DNA of 64,000 nt from Aplectana chamaeleonis. Lineage: Eukaryota; Nematoda; Chromadorea; Rhabditida; Cosmocercidae. Below, piece by piece: positions 1 through 11,324 of the stretch; the first letter of the stretch is position 1; each line of letters opens with the position of its first letter. The stretch is from the NCBI GenBank assembly GCA_029168955.1, contig JAPDOI010000171.1:806001-870000 (forward strand), given 5' to 3'. The position numbers and the translations under genes are program-made. Below the pieces are notes generated by a model. That model had not been told where the DNA came from. It searched no databases and worked only from the letters and a program-made list of their open reading frames with translations.

Positions 1-30
1 GCTACAATACAGACACTAAAAAATGAAAGC

Positions 31-115
31 AATTACCCATGGGACGCTGTTCAAGCCAGCGTGTCCCACCGGTGGGAAACGTACGGTAACGCAATATTGC
101 ACGCAGTCCGAACGT
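31..115. repeat. Dispersed repeat, inverted partner of 4,555-4,637
   Basis: This stretch contains GCGTGTCCCACCGGTGGGA and then a segment ending GTAACGCAATATTGCACGC. The reverse complement of 4,555-4,637 carries the same order of blocks: GCGTGTCCCATCGGTAGGA, GTGACGCAATATTTCACGC. The similarity stops on the inner side after GCAGTCC. The two copies could be the inverted ends of one ~4.6-kb element or two copies of a short family. No target duplication could be recognised, so the single-element reading is only a guess. Confidence 0.4.
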
Positions 116-1565
116 GCAGTCACCCAAAATTAGGCGTGGTCGTGAATATGTTAAAGCGGTCTATAGCTAAATGCCAAATTGCTTGAAATTTTCTGCCCAA
201 TTCAAAAGAGAAAACGCATTCTACTTTTCTTTAACGTTTATGATCAAAATACATGTTCTTTTGTTCTTAAATATCGACATTGACCAATAAGAATAGTACT
301 TATTTCAACAGTTTGATGAGCTGAGTTTTCTCCATTGTTCTTGATGTCCCCAAAGCTTGTGAAATTCGATGCTCAATCTCCAGTTGAAAAAAGCACAAGG
401 ACTTATTACTCGACCTAATATGTATTTGTTCTGTCCGGTTACCATGCTATCGATTCATAACGATCATTGGATTCAGCAAAAAACGAAAGCTTAACGAGAT
501 CCACGGAACGTTTCTGCCAGTTATACAGCATGTAAAAATGCCCTAGCTATCTTTAAAAAATGAAAAACGGGAGGATTTTCGGAGTTTTGCCAGGTGGCAC
601 ATTTTCGATGGTAGACTTTTGGGATTTGAAGCCGTAATAGTCAAATCGCTGTGTGGTGATGTGCATGTCGAACCGAAAGTTTCCGATTTCGTTTCTTCCT
701 TAAGAGTGTTCGCGAATAAATTTCCCATTGTTCGCAGAAACGCAAGCTCCTGGTCTATGTACAAGATAACCACAAAAAACGGGCAGGGGGTGGTCGAAAA
801 TCGTGTGGGTCGGCCAACCCAATGGATCAGTCCGCCCCTCAGCGTAGAAGAGTGGTCCATCAAAAGGAACAATTCCCGAAATTCTGAATACACTTTTTCT
901 CGAGATATCCTAGCATTTAAACACGCGCATTAAAAACTTACTTAGTTTTCCAAGTGAAATTTTTATGAAAAGATAACGAAAAGAGAAAGAAAAATAACTG
1001 ACCTAAAAGGTTCAAAGCGAAAACCATTTTCGACTTCTAGAATTTCGCTGCATCAAACACTGCGATTTGTTGTTGGAGGCGGGTAATGCGGAACTATCAT
1101 ACAGGGGAGGTCCACCCAAGATGCAAGACAAACATGAAATAACCGAGCGATTGACAACACGGCTAATCAATATGTTTCTGTCATAGGAAGCGCCAGTGAT
1201 TCCCGTAAAACCTCACTTACCTTGAAAATTTCGAATTAATCTTATTGTGTGGTGTTACAATGGAAGGGCAAGTGGTCGATCTAGCTGTCTGTAAAGAAGT
1301 ATATACCAATTGTAAACTTACAATGACGTTTTCAAATCCAAGTTTGCACCTGTAAATCAACTCTATCGAGTTACGAAGGGTTTTTCTTTTTTGGGCTATA
1401 AAGTAAAGCTCGGTTTTTACTGCATCGCTGCTGTTTTCCATCTGAGCGGTTTGGCAAACGCTGCTGCAGCGATGTGGCAGCGGCAGCAATTTTGTTCATA
1501 GTGCACAGCCCCATACATAATCGGAGCAAATCAATCAATCGACAAAACTCAGTAGACAGTCGCCA
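116..1565. other. Stretch without recognisable gene
   Basis: AT-rich sequence with short open frames on both strands, the longest about 116 codons between 543 and 893. None resembles a protein I know, and none shows a convincing splice pattern or codon bias. No RNA gene, tandem repeat or element ends were seen here. Single small exons of an unknown gene cannot be excluded by eye. Confidence 0.5.
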
Positions 1566-2051
1566 TTAAAGGCACAGTCCAAACTCAGAATCGTTTTTCT
1601 GTTGTTCTGCCCATCTTGAAAACGGTCCCACGCTGATTTCAATTATCTCTCTGGATTCGCACAAGACCCCTTGGGAACGGAGTTATGGTCCCTCAAAAAT
1701 TGAGCTACGGTTGGCATGGCGGACGAGTTGTCCGAGGCTCGTAACTTCGTTCATTTGCAACCGATGTAAGCGAGCCGACCTGAGTGAAAAAGGAAATTGA
1801 GAATTAAGGGAAGTATGGGGTTATCGATCGGAAGCCATCGCTCATCGTAAAGCTGTTGAGCTCGAAAGATCGTAAAAGGAGCGTGCCAAAGTGGCTTCCT
1901 GATGGAGGCGCTCCAGGGTGGCTTCCTCCTATATCTCGCCCATTCGGAGGAATTGAGAGCTCGCACTTGGCTGGTGCCATGTAGAGTGGGTCTACTTCAC
2001 ATTTGTGTGAAAAACTCAGATTTCATTCCTGAGCTTGGAATGTGCCTCTAA
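1566..2051. mobile_element. TTAA-bounded MITE, family 2, copy 1
   Basis: The left end reads TTAAAGGCACAGTCCAAACT. The reverse complement of the right end reads TTAGAGGCACATTCCAAGCT, so the inverted ends match at about 17 of 20 positions and the outermost four bases are TTAA or TTAG. The element is 486 bp and has no meaningful open frame, so it must depend on a transposase from elsewhere. The interior (about 1,590-1,845) is similar to 12,665-12,918, including a GGAACGGAGTTATGGTCC block. TTAA ends are known for piggyBac-type elements and for PALTTAA repeats of Caenorhabditis; the assignment to that class is inference. Confidence 0.65.
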
Positions 2052-2357
2052 TAACACGTTCCGATTTGTAAGCCTAAACCTTGTCAGGTGAATGGATCAA
2101 TGTTCACAGAAAGAAACGTGTCACTCGGTGGTAATCGCTCCGTCGGAGTGATTATCAGTGATCATTGCTAATCGCTCCTCCAGCAGTGAGGCCGTAAAAC
2201 ACAGGATTTAGCCGCCGCGACGTAGAGATGACGGACGTCTGCCATGAAGTTATCACAATCGAAGCGCTTTTCAATCTTGAGCGATGAAAAAGGAGTAGTT
2301 GTCCCTCGCACTACCGCAGCGACCAGCTGCAGCGACCAGCTGCAGTGAAAACCGGGC
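2052..2357. other. Short spacer with a small hairpin
   Basis: No gene is visible. At 2,132-2,154 TAATCGCTCC and GGAGTGATTA form a ten-base inverted repeat around a GTC loop. A similar arm is found in the palindrome at 23,975-24,037. At about 2,320-2,346 GCAGCGACCAGCT is tandemly doubled. Confidence 0.4.
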
Positions 2358-2902
2358 TTAAAAGCAGTGGTCATGATGAAAAACGCTATCGAAAAAACTA
2401 CAAAAATCTGCTTAGATATAAAACAGCTCAAAAACTATGAAGGTAGCGCGGTGAAAAACGGGCTAGAATTAGAGTTATTAAGACCCTAAATTTCCAGTTC
2501 GTGCACACGTGCACAGAAAGATCACAGTCTCATGCCAAGGATTCAAAAATCATCGACACTCAGAGGAAGAAATAAGTGCAAATTTACCTAATAAAACAGT
2601 TGAACAATGAAAGAAAGCACTCCATTCAATGTTTTTGACTAGATGTGTACATAAATCCGAAAGTTCATTGATTGAAATTCAATTTCAAGCCAGCTGATGT
2701 TCTCGATATTAGAGATCATCGATGCCGATGATGTGGGTGGACTCGTCCACCATCAAAAGACAAAAAAGTTCAGGCTTCGAATTTGGCTCAGAACAGCTAT
2801 TTTTTCGTGATTTTTTCCCATAGGTTCTACTACTCTAAACCCAGAAAAGGGTTTAGAGAGGAAAAGAAGACGAGCATATTTGAGCGCGACCACTGCCTTT
2901 AA
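2358..2902 (-). mobile_element. TTAA-bounded MITE, family 1, copy A
   Basis: This 545-bp element starts TTAAAAGCAGTGGTCATGAT and ends GCGACCACTGCCTTTAA. It is an inverted copy of the element at 2,899-3,454: landmarks such as TCGTGCACACGTGCACA (near 2,500), the TTCATTGATTG region and GATCATCGATGCCGATGATG recur in reverse order in the neighbour. The two copies share the central TTAA at 2,899-2,902. It has no coding capacity. Strand is set relative to copies B and C. Confidence 0.75.
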
Positions 2903-3454
2903 AGGCAGTGGTCGCGATCAAATATGCTTGTCGTCTTTTTCTCTCCAAATCCTTTCCTGGGTCTCGAGTAGTAGGACCTATAAGAAAAAATCGCGAAAAA
3001 ACCACTGTTTTGGGCCGAATTTGAAACCTGAACTTTCTTGCCTTTTGATGGTGGACGAGCCCTCTCCACATCATCGGCATCGATGGCCTCTTATATCAAG
3101 AACATCAGCTAGCTTGAAATTGAATGTCAATCAATGAACCTTCGAATTTATGTACACATCTAGTCAAAAACATTGACTGAAGTGATGCTTTCATTATTCA
3201 ACTGTTTTTATTCGTTAAATTTGCATTTATTTCGTCCTCTGAATGTCGATGATTTTTGACTGCTCGGCATGAGACTGCGATCTGTTTCGTCATCGCTGTG
3301 CACGTGTGCACGAACTAGCTTCTTTGGGCCCTAGAAACTCTATTTGTAGACCGTTTTTCACCGCGCTACCTTCATAGTTTTTCAGCTGTTTTTGATCTAA
3401 GCTGATTTTTGTAGTTTTTTCGATAACGTTTTTCATCGTGACCACTGCCTTTAA
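2899..3454 (+). mobile_element. TTAA-bounded MITE, family 1, copy B
   Basis: This 556-bp element starts TTAAAGGCAGTGGTCGCGAT and ends CATCGTGACCACTGCCTTTAA less its last bases, so about 16 bases at each end are inverted repeats. It is colinear with copy C at 9,507-10,064 and inverted relative to copy A. Together A and B form a ~1.1-kb palindrome centred between 2,900 and 2,901. No transposase is encoded. The pair may have arisen by insertion of one copy into the TTAA flank of the other, or by a palindromic duplication; similarity between A and B is clearly imperfect, so the pairing is not recent. Confidence 0.78.
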
Positions 3455-4554
3455 GGGCCTATCAGGAAATTTTTGGAGTGTTCAGAGAGATGTTCCAGAA
3501 ATGGCTCAAAACTTTTTCAGCTGATTTATGCATGGTTATAGATTTCGTTGCAAGCGGCTAGATCGTCCAGTTGCGCTTCCCCTGTGAAATAACATTGATT
3601 GGTAGCGGTATCTAGTCTCCGATATTTTCTTTTACATGGTTCGATCATGAATGCCTCTCCGTCTAGGATGGCCCCGGGAATGGACTGCTGCAGTGGGTTT
3701 TCTAAAAGAGCTTTTTTTCCGGGAGATTGGGTTTTATTGAGCCTTTCGCTGTTATCCTTCACTTCGTGGGAAAGCAATATGCTTTCTCATCGCTAGCTCT
3801 GTGAACACTTAAAAGTAGTTTCTTTGCCATCTATTACCCCAAACGTTGCGCGCGCAAGACTTGAGGTGGAAGTCTGAGTAGTATTCGTGTAAGTAACAGA
3901 AGATCAATATATTTTTGCTATTTCTCGAACCACAAATAAAGGGCGACTTAAAAATTGTGTACGTTCTATTTCTGAAATCTTTCATTCAACGCGAAAGTTC
4001 TATTATGTTGCATTGTATTGTTTATTACAGGAAAGCAAATCCTCTCTGAGTAGCAAAAAAAGCAGGAACAGCTGCTTATGTATGTTCAGCGTGACTAGTG
4101 GAGTTACAATGTGTGATAGAAGGGTGGGGATATCTGTACTGAAATCTTCCCCAGAACAGATAGAAATGTGGGAAGTATGATAGAACTAGAGACCTACAAA
4201 TCATTTTGCTTCAGCCGTTGGGTTTTTATGAAAAGTGCGATTCTCCTATAATTACACATGCGTTTTTTTGTCTTCTCATTTTTGGCCCAGCATCGGCGTA
4301 AAACAATTGAAAAAGAGTGACGGTCTGAAATTTAGCCTGGCGAAACCTCGAGTTTGAGATCCCTAGTCCCTGGACACAATGGTTAGAAGGGATGAAGAAA
4401 CAACTGATTCTTTCCGTGATTGTTGTTGTAGTAAATAAAGACATGTTCGGTGTTTGCCCCGCAGTGAATCGTAATGTCGCGGACGTGCTAAATGTAATCA
4501 CTTCTCTACTTTTCGTAAGCTGCTATGTGCCCCTCACTCTACCATTAACCTATT
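3455..4554. other. Stretch without recognisable gene
   Basis: Open frames here are short, for example 83 codons on the minus strand at 3,526-3,777 and 105 codons on the plus strand starting at 4,392. None resembles a known family. The 4,392 frame begins with a basic-hydrophobic segment that could mimic a signal peptide, but nothing else supports it. No repeat partner was found within the window. Confidence 0.45.
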
Positions 4555-4637
4555 TACGACCGCGTGAAATATTGCGTCACCGTATACCGTGTCCTACCGA
4601 TGGGACACGCGAGCTTGAAAGGCACGCAATTGAAAAT
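4555..4637. repeat. Dispersed repeat, inverted partner of 31-115
   Basis: The sequence GTGTCCTACCGATGGGACAC is itself a small palindrome. With its flank it matches the reverse complement of the copy near the window start. See the 31-115 entry for the two possible readings. Confidence 0.4.
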
Positions 4638-5319
4638 CTGTTTTGGTTTTTCATGTTCATATTGGAGCTATCGACGAAGAAAACATTGTGCCAGAATTTC
4701 CCCTCATAGCACTCTTTCTATCAAAAGAAAAAATGCCTGAAGTCATAGCAGGGTCAAGTCGTAATATTATTTTGTCACCACTGCTACTGTGATATTTACA
4801 CAAAAGAGTTTCTTTGAAAGCGATTCAGAAACCTGCGATCTGTTTCTAAATTTAGTATGGTTTGGGTTTGGTTATGTTGGGTAAAGAGGTTGAAATTGAA
4901 GAAAATCGATGTTTCGGGGTCAACGCAGGTGTTGTCATGGTAGTAGCACGTTTCCATGTGAACAGAACGAAATTCCAACTATGGTTCTCTGCTGAGAACG
5001 CTAAGAAACGGCAGCAAGAGAAAAAAAGAGCTCTCAATGCGGTTGAGGAATTCTTTTGCGACGGTTTGTTCTTCTTGAGCCCCAGCTATTTCCACAAAAA
5101 CTTGGAAATCGGGCTATAGTGGAGCTGCCAACGGACCCCGAATTCCGTGGTCGAGTCTAGGATTAGTTAGTACATCGAACCAGGGTAAGGCATTTCCTGG
5201 TTACCGGTCCTTTGGAGGTGTGGCCCCCCCCTACCCAAGTTGGAAAATTTTGCGGTCCCCCTCCCCCCACCTTTTCAAAGACGTTTTTTTCATTATTTGA
5301 CGCTTTGCGGCACCATGCA
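4638..5319. other. Stretch without recognisable gene
   Basis: No coding sequence or element end could be identified. The only peculiarity is a C-rich segment at about 5,222-5,275, with runs of seven to eight cytosines on the plus strand. Confidence 0.4.
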
Positions 5320-5677
5320 TACCACGGCTACCCGGCTGATCGATACATAAGTTTTGCACATGGAACTTACGAAGTCCCCTTCTCGACTTCAACGGGACCA
5401 ATCGACCAGGCACTCAAGCAGTAACTTTTTGTTGTGATCTTTTTCCAAATAATATCGATGAATCGCTAGCAGCGGTACCAGGTATGCCACGGCTACCCGG
5501 CTGATCTCGGCTCTAATGGGACTAATCGACCTGAGACTCGGGCAGCAACTTTTTTTGTGATTTTCTTCCAAATCGCTCCAGCCGCGAAGCGCACCTGCCC
5601 AAGTCGGAAAACTCGCCTAGCCAACTTTTTTTAGAAGCACTAAGTCGAAACTGCGTTTTCTCGCAATTTCGACGCCC
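5320..5677 (+). repeat. Diverged partial copies of the 687-bp repeat
   Basis: Two degenerate partial copies precede the 687-bp tandem repeat. Both contain CACGGCTACCCGGCTGATC, then a segment like GGGACCAATCGACC followed by CAGTAACTTTTT and a TTCCAAAT block (about 5,321-5,450 and 5,490-5,580). The second continues through CGGAAAACTCGCCTAG into sequence colinear with the first full unit. They show that the family was amplified here more than once. Confidence 0.55.
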
Positions 5678-7340
5678 CGGCAGACACACTCATCGTACTT
5701 GGTTCGGCCGCAAAAGGTCCGCGATTGAAACTAGGCTCAGTATAGGTCACTTTAAAATCAAAGCCACCTGTCTGGAGACATTAGCCGCCGAGCGGCGCCC
5801 CGGTTTCCTAGCGGTATTTTCGACCACTGGTAGCCGACGTCCCGTTCTCGGCTCTAATGGGACCAATCGGCCTGCGACTCGGGAGTAACCTTTTTTGTAA
5901 TTCTCTTCCAAATAAGCACTGCACCAGCCCAAGCCGGAAAACTCGCCTAGTCACCTTTTTCAGAAGCACGAAGTCAGAACTGCGTTTTTTCGCAAATTGT
6001 CCGAATCATGTGGGAAAATTGCAAAATCACATTTTTCTGTTTTCTTTGGAACTGGATAGCTTATATTAAGTAGGTTTTAGTTAAAACTCGATGTACATGG
6101 CATGCGAGTGCAAAATTTCGTGTGAGTAACGGTTTGCCTTGCGAGAAATTCCAAATTATCCGATTATCCGAATTATCCGAATCATTTTGTGGAAACTTCG
6201 ATTTTTGAAAACCCAATGCTTTTTAGTTGGTGGCAGGTCAGCACCGTATGAATGCTACAATGAAGTTCAATTTATAGACCCCATTCATTTCGAACTTCAT
6301 GCTGAAATTAATAAGAGAATACAGTTTTGTAATTATCCGAAATTTTTTGGATAACATGTATACCCGGCAGACACATTCATCGTCCTTGGTTTGGCCTCAA
6401 AAGGTCCGCGATTGAAACTAGGCTTAGTATAGGTCACTTTGAAACCGAAGCCGCCCGTCTGGAGACACCAGCCGCCGAGCGGCGCCTTGGTTTTCGAGCG
6501 GTTTTTTTTACCCCTGGTAACCGACGTCCCGTTCTCGGCTTTAATGGGACCAATAGACCTGCGACTCGGGAGTAACCTTTTTTGTAATTCTCTTCCAAAT
6601 AAGCACTGCACCAGCCCAAGCCGGAAAACTCGCCTAGTCACCTTTTTCAGAAGCACGAAGTCAGAACTGCGTTTTTTCGCAAATTGTCCGAATCATGTGG
6701 GAAAATTGCAAAATCACATTTTTCTGTTTTCTTTGGAACTGGATAGCTTATATTAAGTAGGTTTTAGTTAAAACTCGATGTACATGGCATGCGAGTGCAA
6801 AATTTCGTGTGAGTAACGGTTTGCCTTGCGAGAAATTCCAAATTATCCGATTATCCGAATTATCCAAATCATTTTGTGGAAACTTCGATTTTTGAAAACC
6901 CAATGCTTTTTAGTTGGTGGCAGGTCAGCACCGTATGAATGCTACAATGAAGTTCAATTTATAGACCCCATTCATTTCGAACTTCATGCTGAAATTAATA
7001 AGAGAATACAGTTTTGTAATTATCCGAAATTTTTTGGATAACATGTATACCCGGCAGACACATTCATCGTCCTTGGTTTGGCCTCAAAAGGTCCGCGATT
7101 GAAACTAGGCTTAGTATAGGTCACTTTAAACCCGAAGCCGCCCGTCTGGAGACACCAGCCGCCGAGCGGCGCCTTGGTTTTCGAGCGGTTTTTTTTTACC
7201 CCTGGTAACCGACGTCCCGTTCTCGGCTTTAATGGGACCAATAGACCTGCGACTCGGGCAGTAACTTTTTTTGTGATTCTCTTCCAACTAAGCACTGCAC
7301 CAGCCCGAGCCGGAAAACTCGCCTAGTCACCTCATCGTCC
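5678..7340 (+). repeat. 687-bp tandem duplication, about 2.4 units
   Basis: Units start at CGGCAGACACA at 5,678, 6,365 and 7,052, exactly 687 bp apart; the third is cut off near 7,340. The segment from about 5,845 to 6,364 is almost base-for-base the same as 6,532-7,051, while 5,678-5,845 is more diverged from its equivalents. Units 2 and 3 are nearly identical in that first part. This pattern fits one recent unequal exchange within an older repeat. Open frames of 61 to 107 codons recur in each unit but show no recognisable domain and are not treated as genes. Confidence 0.8.
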
Positions 7341-7463
7341 TTGGTTCGGCCGCAAAAAGTCCGTGAGTCTTGCACACGGTTTCACTTCCAGAGCGAAGAA
7401 CGTGCCCATACCATCGCACCGTAAACCCCTTTCTAAGACCGAAAATACCTCGATCGAAGGAAG

Positions 7464-7512
7464 ATTCGATCGTTAGAGATCGCTGTTTTGACCAGCGATC
7501 TCACGATCGAAT
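7464..7512. other. Small imperfect hairpin
   Basis: ATTCGATCG at 7,464 pairs with CGATCGAAT ending at 7,512, and AGATCGCTG pairs with CAGCGATCT, with a short loop of about seven bases. The 49-base length and short loop make a microRNA precursor unlikely. It may be the end of a small fold-back repeat. Confidence 0.4.
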
Positions 7513-7610
7513 GAACTTTATCTTTCTTTCAAGTGACTTGTGGAGAAGAAAGGTTAACCGACGTGTGTAGAAAAGTCATTCTTCACGTAATAATGTAGAG
7601 TTCGCGCAAT

Positions 7611-7736
7611 CATTTTAGTCTGATGAATGGACGGGGCTGCGACGGTAGATCACCGCTAGCAAATCGAACCCCATTCTCCAGTGAGGCCGCCAACCCCGCA
7701 CGGCCAGCCGCCTGGTCCATGCGTCAGACTAAAATG
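7611..7736 (-). repeat. tRNA-like short interspersed repeat, copy 1
   Basis: The ends are inverted: CATTTTAGTCTGATGAATGG at the left, and CATTTTAGTCTGACGCATGG as the reverse complement of the right. Read on the minus strand, TGGCCGTGCGGGGTTGGC resembles the A box of tRNA-Leu or tRNA-Ser (TGGCCGAGTGGTTAAGGC), and GGGGTTCGATTTG some 17 bases later resembles the B box. There is no acceptor stem or normal anticodon arm, so it is not a functional tRNA. A tRNA-derived SINE that acquired inverted ends, or a MITE with chance similarity, are both possible. Confidence 0.5.
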
Positions 7737-9506
7737 AAAACGGAAACCATAGTTTATTCCATCAATTTCCCCTCAGTTGTACTGTATCAATTGTTGGTCG
7801 TTTACTTATATGATGGCTGACAACAAACTGTGTCAGATGACTGACAGAGGGCCGGCCTCTTGACGGAATTTGAGACATTCGACCTCATTTATCTTCCTAA
7901 TGAGGAATTTTTGATCGAACAAACTCTCCGTATGTTCTAGGTGGGTCCAGAAAATCATTGGAACCAAAAAAACGGTTAGTGGTTTGCAGCGCGTACGATG
8001 CCTTTAACTACAAGATCATGGCAGCGCTCGTTATCTAATAAGTCGCTGGACTAGACGCAGATTCGGCATTGCTTACTGCTATTTATTCTTAGGAAAATTC
8101 ATTTGTTCGAACGCAGGAGTTACTAACTATCCTTGTGTCTAAGTTGTTTGGTTAGACTCTCACACCCATAGTTATCTGTTGCAAAAAATAGCCTTCGCGA
8201 TGTTAACTAGACGCATAGTTAGTCGATTTTGGGGATATGATCGAATCGACATGCTGAGATGGCCGTTACACGTAGTTCCTGCTCACTTCCTGAGGCCTAA
8301 GTTTAGTCTTGCATCAAACTCATGGGTGTACATGGACAGCGACCATCGATGAGAAAAACTTTTGGCACTCATAAGTTCAATTTCAGCTTAATGTGCGCGT
8401 ATCGTCTTTCTTACCTTCATTTTCGTTATTTCTGTGCCGGTCAATGTGGCTAGCAGATGGTATTTGTTGGAGGTGGCCGCGGAGTTCATTGGATGGCAAC
8501 TGGCTGATTTATCATATTCGTCCCATCCCATACTGCCTGCCCAGGATTTCAAGACAACAACAAGTTGTGCCTTTCCACATATCTTACAAATGCAGCTCTG
8601 TATCAGGTTTCTTCTTAATTACTTCCATTCATTCTAGATTATCTCCTATTCACTTATGCTTAGGTTGTTTTCCCTTCCAAAGGAATTAAATTATGCTACC
8701 GTTTCGCTTATTGTGACCTGTATTTGTTTTCGTTTACTTGTGTGTGTATTTGTACGATTCACATTTTCTCTCCCTGTGTAATAACTATTTATATCAATAA
8801 GCATCATATGATAATGACAAAATTTTCTTCAATAGTTCAATGTCAGCTCTTTTATGAGACAATCATAGAAAAGGAATGTGGATCTCGCACTTGAATTCTT
8901 TCACTACTGCACATAATTGTTTAGCCTAGCCTCCGATTAAAATCTTCAAACTTCCAAGGTGCTATGTAAACCATGAACTGCTTTGAATTCGATATTTTCT
9001 TCACTGAATGAAGGATATACCGTTGTTTTCCTTTCTATCGAATAAATACTCTATTCATTACTCAATGTATGGTTTATCATTGGCAACCAACATCGACAAC
9101 AGCATCACTATTACCAATGGACAACGACGAGATCGATATACACATATTATGCTGCTTTCCGAAGAAAAGTAGGCAAACAAAATTACTTGATAAAATAATA
9201 TCATTAGTGATCACATGAGCTCATTTCTTATCCAAATCGAACGGAAGACGCCCAGCTGCTCGCTCGCTTTCCGAACCTCACTTGATTTGCCCACCGCTTA
9301 TCCTGAAGGTGTTGAAGTTGTGGCTGAAAGATTCGTCGTTATTTAGTGAAATGATTCCGAAATTGGTTCGACAGCAGAAAGTGTTACATTTCTGAGAGTA
9401 TTAAGTGGGAATTGGTACAATCCGCAATTCTCTAATCCAGGACAGTTGTGAAGTCAGCTCAAGTTGGAACATTACTGAATCGATGTCCATCTTTAACTCT
9501 GGGACT
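7737..9506. other. Stretch without recognisable gene
   Basis: AT-rich sequence with only short frames; the longest is 98 codons on the plus strand at 8,393-8,689, rich in Ser, Phe and Leu and without recognisable motif. No tandem repeat, transposon end or RNA gene was found. It is the longest interval in the first 13 kb without an identified repeat, so unique genomic sequence or an unknown exon is possible. Confidence 0.4.
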
Positions 9507-10064
9507 TTAACGCAGTGGTCGCAATAAAATGTGCTTGTCTTCTTTTCCTCTCCAAAGCCTTTTGTGGGTTTAGAGTAGTAGGACCAATGAGAAAAAATCG
9601 CGAAAAACCGCTGTTTCGGGCCAAATTTGAAGCCTGAACATTCTTGTCTTTTGATGGTGGACGAGCCCACTCCACATCATCGGCAGCGATGATCTCTGTT
9701 ATCAAGAACATAAGGTGGCTTGAAGTTGAATTGCAATCAATGAACATTATCCTTTGGACTCATCTAGTCAAAAACATTGACTGAAGTGATCGCTTTCATT
9801 GGGCAACTCTTTTCATTATGTAAATTTGAATTTCTATCTTCCTCTGAATGTCCATGATGTTTGACTGCTCGGCATGAGGCTGCGATCTTTTTTTTCTGGC
9901 GCTGTGTACGTGTGCACGAACTAGCAGCATCTTTGGGCGCTAGAAACTCTAATTCCAGCCCGTTTTTTACAGCGCTACCTTCATAGTTTTTCAGCTGTTT
10001 TCTATCTAAGCTGATTTTTTTTAGTTTATTGAATAACGCTTTTCATCGCGACCACTGCCTTTAA
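9507..10064 (+). mobile_element. TTAA-bounded MITE, family 1, copy C
   Basis: This 558-bp element starts TTAACGCAGTGGTCGCAATA and ends ATCGCGACCACTGCCTTTAA. Both ends carry TTAA. The interior is colinear with copy B along its whole length: GGGTTTAGAGTAGTAGGACC, the GATGGTGGACGAGCCC segment, GTGTGCACGAACTAGC, and TCAGCTGTTTT. It has no coding capacity. Three copies in 10 kb show that the family was active and that the boundaries are real. Confidence 0.8.
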
Positions 10065-10132
10065 GCAATTTTAAAAAATACTGAACAGCTCGGGTGTCAG
10101 ACATAAGACACGTACTATGGTTTCCGTATTCG

Positions 10133-10257
10133 ATTTAGTCTGACGCATGGACCAGGCGGCTGGCCGTGCGGTGTTGGCGGCATCACTGGCCAACGGGGCT
10201 TCGATTCACGCGCGGCGTTTTACCGTCGCAGCCACATCCGTTCATCTGACTGAATTG
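10133..10257 (+). repeat. tRNA-like short interspersed repeat, copy 2
   Basis: This is an inverted partner of 7,611-7,736, with AGTCTGACGCATGGACCAGG at its left end. TGGCCGTGCGGTGTTGGC at 10,161-10,178 is A-box-like, and GGGGCTTCGATTC at 10,195-10,207 is B-box-like; the two are spaced more closely than in a real tRNA gene. The right inverted end (CATCTGACTGAATTG) is more decayed than in copy 1. Confidence 0.5.
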
Positions 10258-10519
10258 ATTACTTGAACTCTACACCATTCGGGGGAATTCCCGAGAAGAA
10301 GCACGAAGTTCTCTTGAAACAACTGGAAAATGTCTCCCGGAGGGAGGAACGAAAATGCCCCCAAAGCAGAACAAGAGTGGAAGTCCCTGAAGCAGATGTT
10401 TGCAATAATGTCCCGAAGCGAGCATCTATCGTATATGGGAATGGATAAATGACTTACGACTCATGAAATTCGCAAGTGCATCACTCAAAACTGAGGAAGC
10501 GGCTCCATGTTGCCCGGAA

Positions 10520-10764
10520 TGTTGATCGAATTCACAGCGCGGGTGGGGCTGAGGAGCAGTTGGGCTGGCACGCGCGACGAAGAACCGCTGCGTTCACGTC
10601 GTCATTGGGGCGCGTTAACCGAGTTCCAACTAGTTTTTTTTCTTTGGGGCCCATAGTTAACACGCCCCAACGACAACGTGAACGCAGCAGTTTTCCGTCG
10701 CGCGCATCACGTGACCCGGCCGAACTACTTCACTGCTCCACCCGTGCTGTGAATTCGATCAGCA
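10520..10764. repeat. Fold-back repeat, 245 bp
   Basis: TGTTGATCGAATTCACAGC at the left matches the reverse complement of GCTGTGAATTCGATCAGCA at the right with one mismatch. The arms continue inward through GCGTTCACGT and GGGGCGCGTTAAC over roughly 100 bp each, around a ~40-bp centre. It is probably a MITE; no target duplication was recognised. Confidence 0.7.
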
Positions 10765-10930
10765 TTTAATGTTGCACTGCTCTCTCAAGCAAGCGCCACT
10801 TAGGGCTAGGCGAAACGCCTGCCGCCTGTCTCGTGTCCATTCGATTGACATTGTGCTCAGGGTCTCGCTCACCGGAGTTGAATCGAGACAGGACAGGTGC
10901 TCTCAACACAGCGAAGGTTTTGATCCGACG

Positions 10931-11315
10931 CGCGCGGCGGAAATCACTTCTTAGGAGGAGCGCGTTTACCACAAGCTCCAATCTACGATCTTTTATGATT
11001 TTGATAGTTCCTCGCATGAGTTTCTGAAGCTGTGGAAGCTTCCTTACACAGTAATACTGGTTTGAACCACCCGAAATGTTTAACCACTGCGACGGCGGTG
11101 TAACTCGTCGGAGGGAGTGTGGTGCTCATGTGGTGCTCAAGTTTGAAAAAAAAAAGCTGAGGTTGAAAGTTCCGGGTGGTTTGAACCAATAATTCTGTGT
11201 GGAAGCTTCCACATCTATAAAATAATTAGAGGAACTATGAAAATCGACGAATGCCGTTGATTGCCGGGAGCTTGTGGTAAATGCGCTCTACCGATGAAGT
11301 GATTTCCGCCGCGCG
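10931..11315. repeat. Fold-back repeat, 385 bp
   Basis: The outer arms are CGCGCGGCGGAAATCACTTC and the matching inverted GAAGTGATTTCCGCCGCGCG. Farther in, TACCACAAGCTCC pairs with GGAGCTTGTGGTA, and GTGGAAGCTTCC and GGTTTGAACCACCCG are likewise mirrored. Each arm is about 145 bp, around a centre of about 90 bp that includes a run of ten adenines. It is non-coding and MITE-like. Confidence 0.72.
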
Positions 11316-11324
11316 AGTTGTTTT

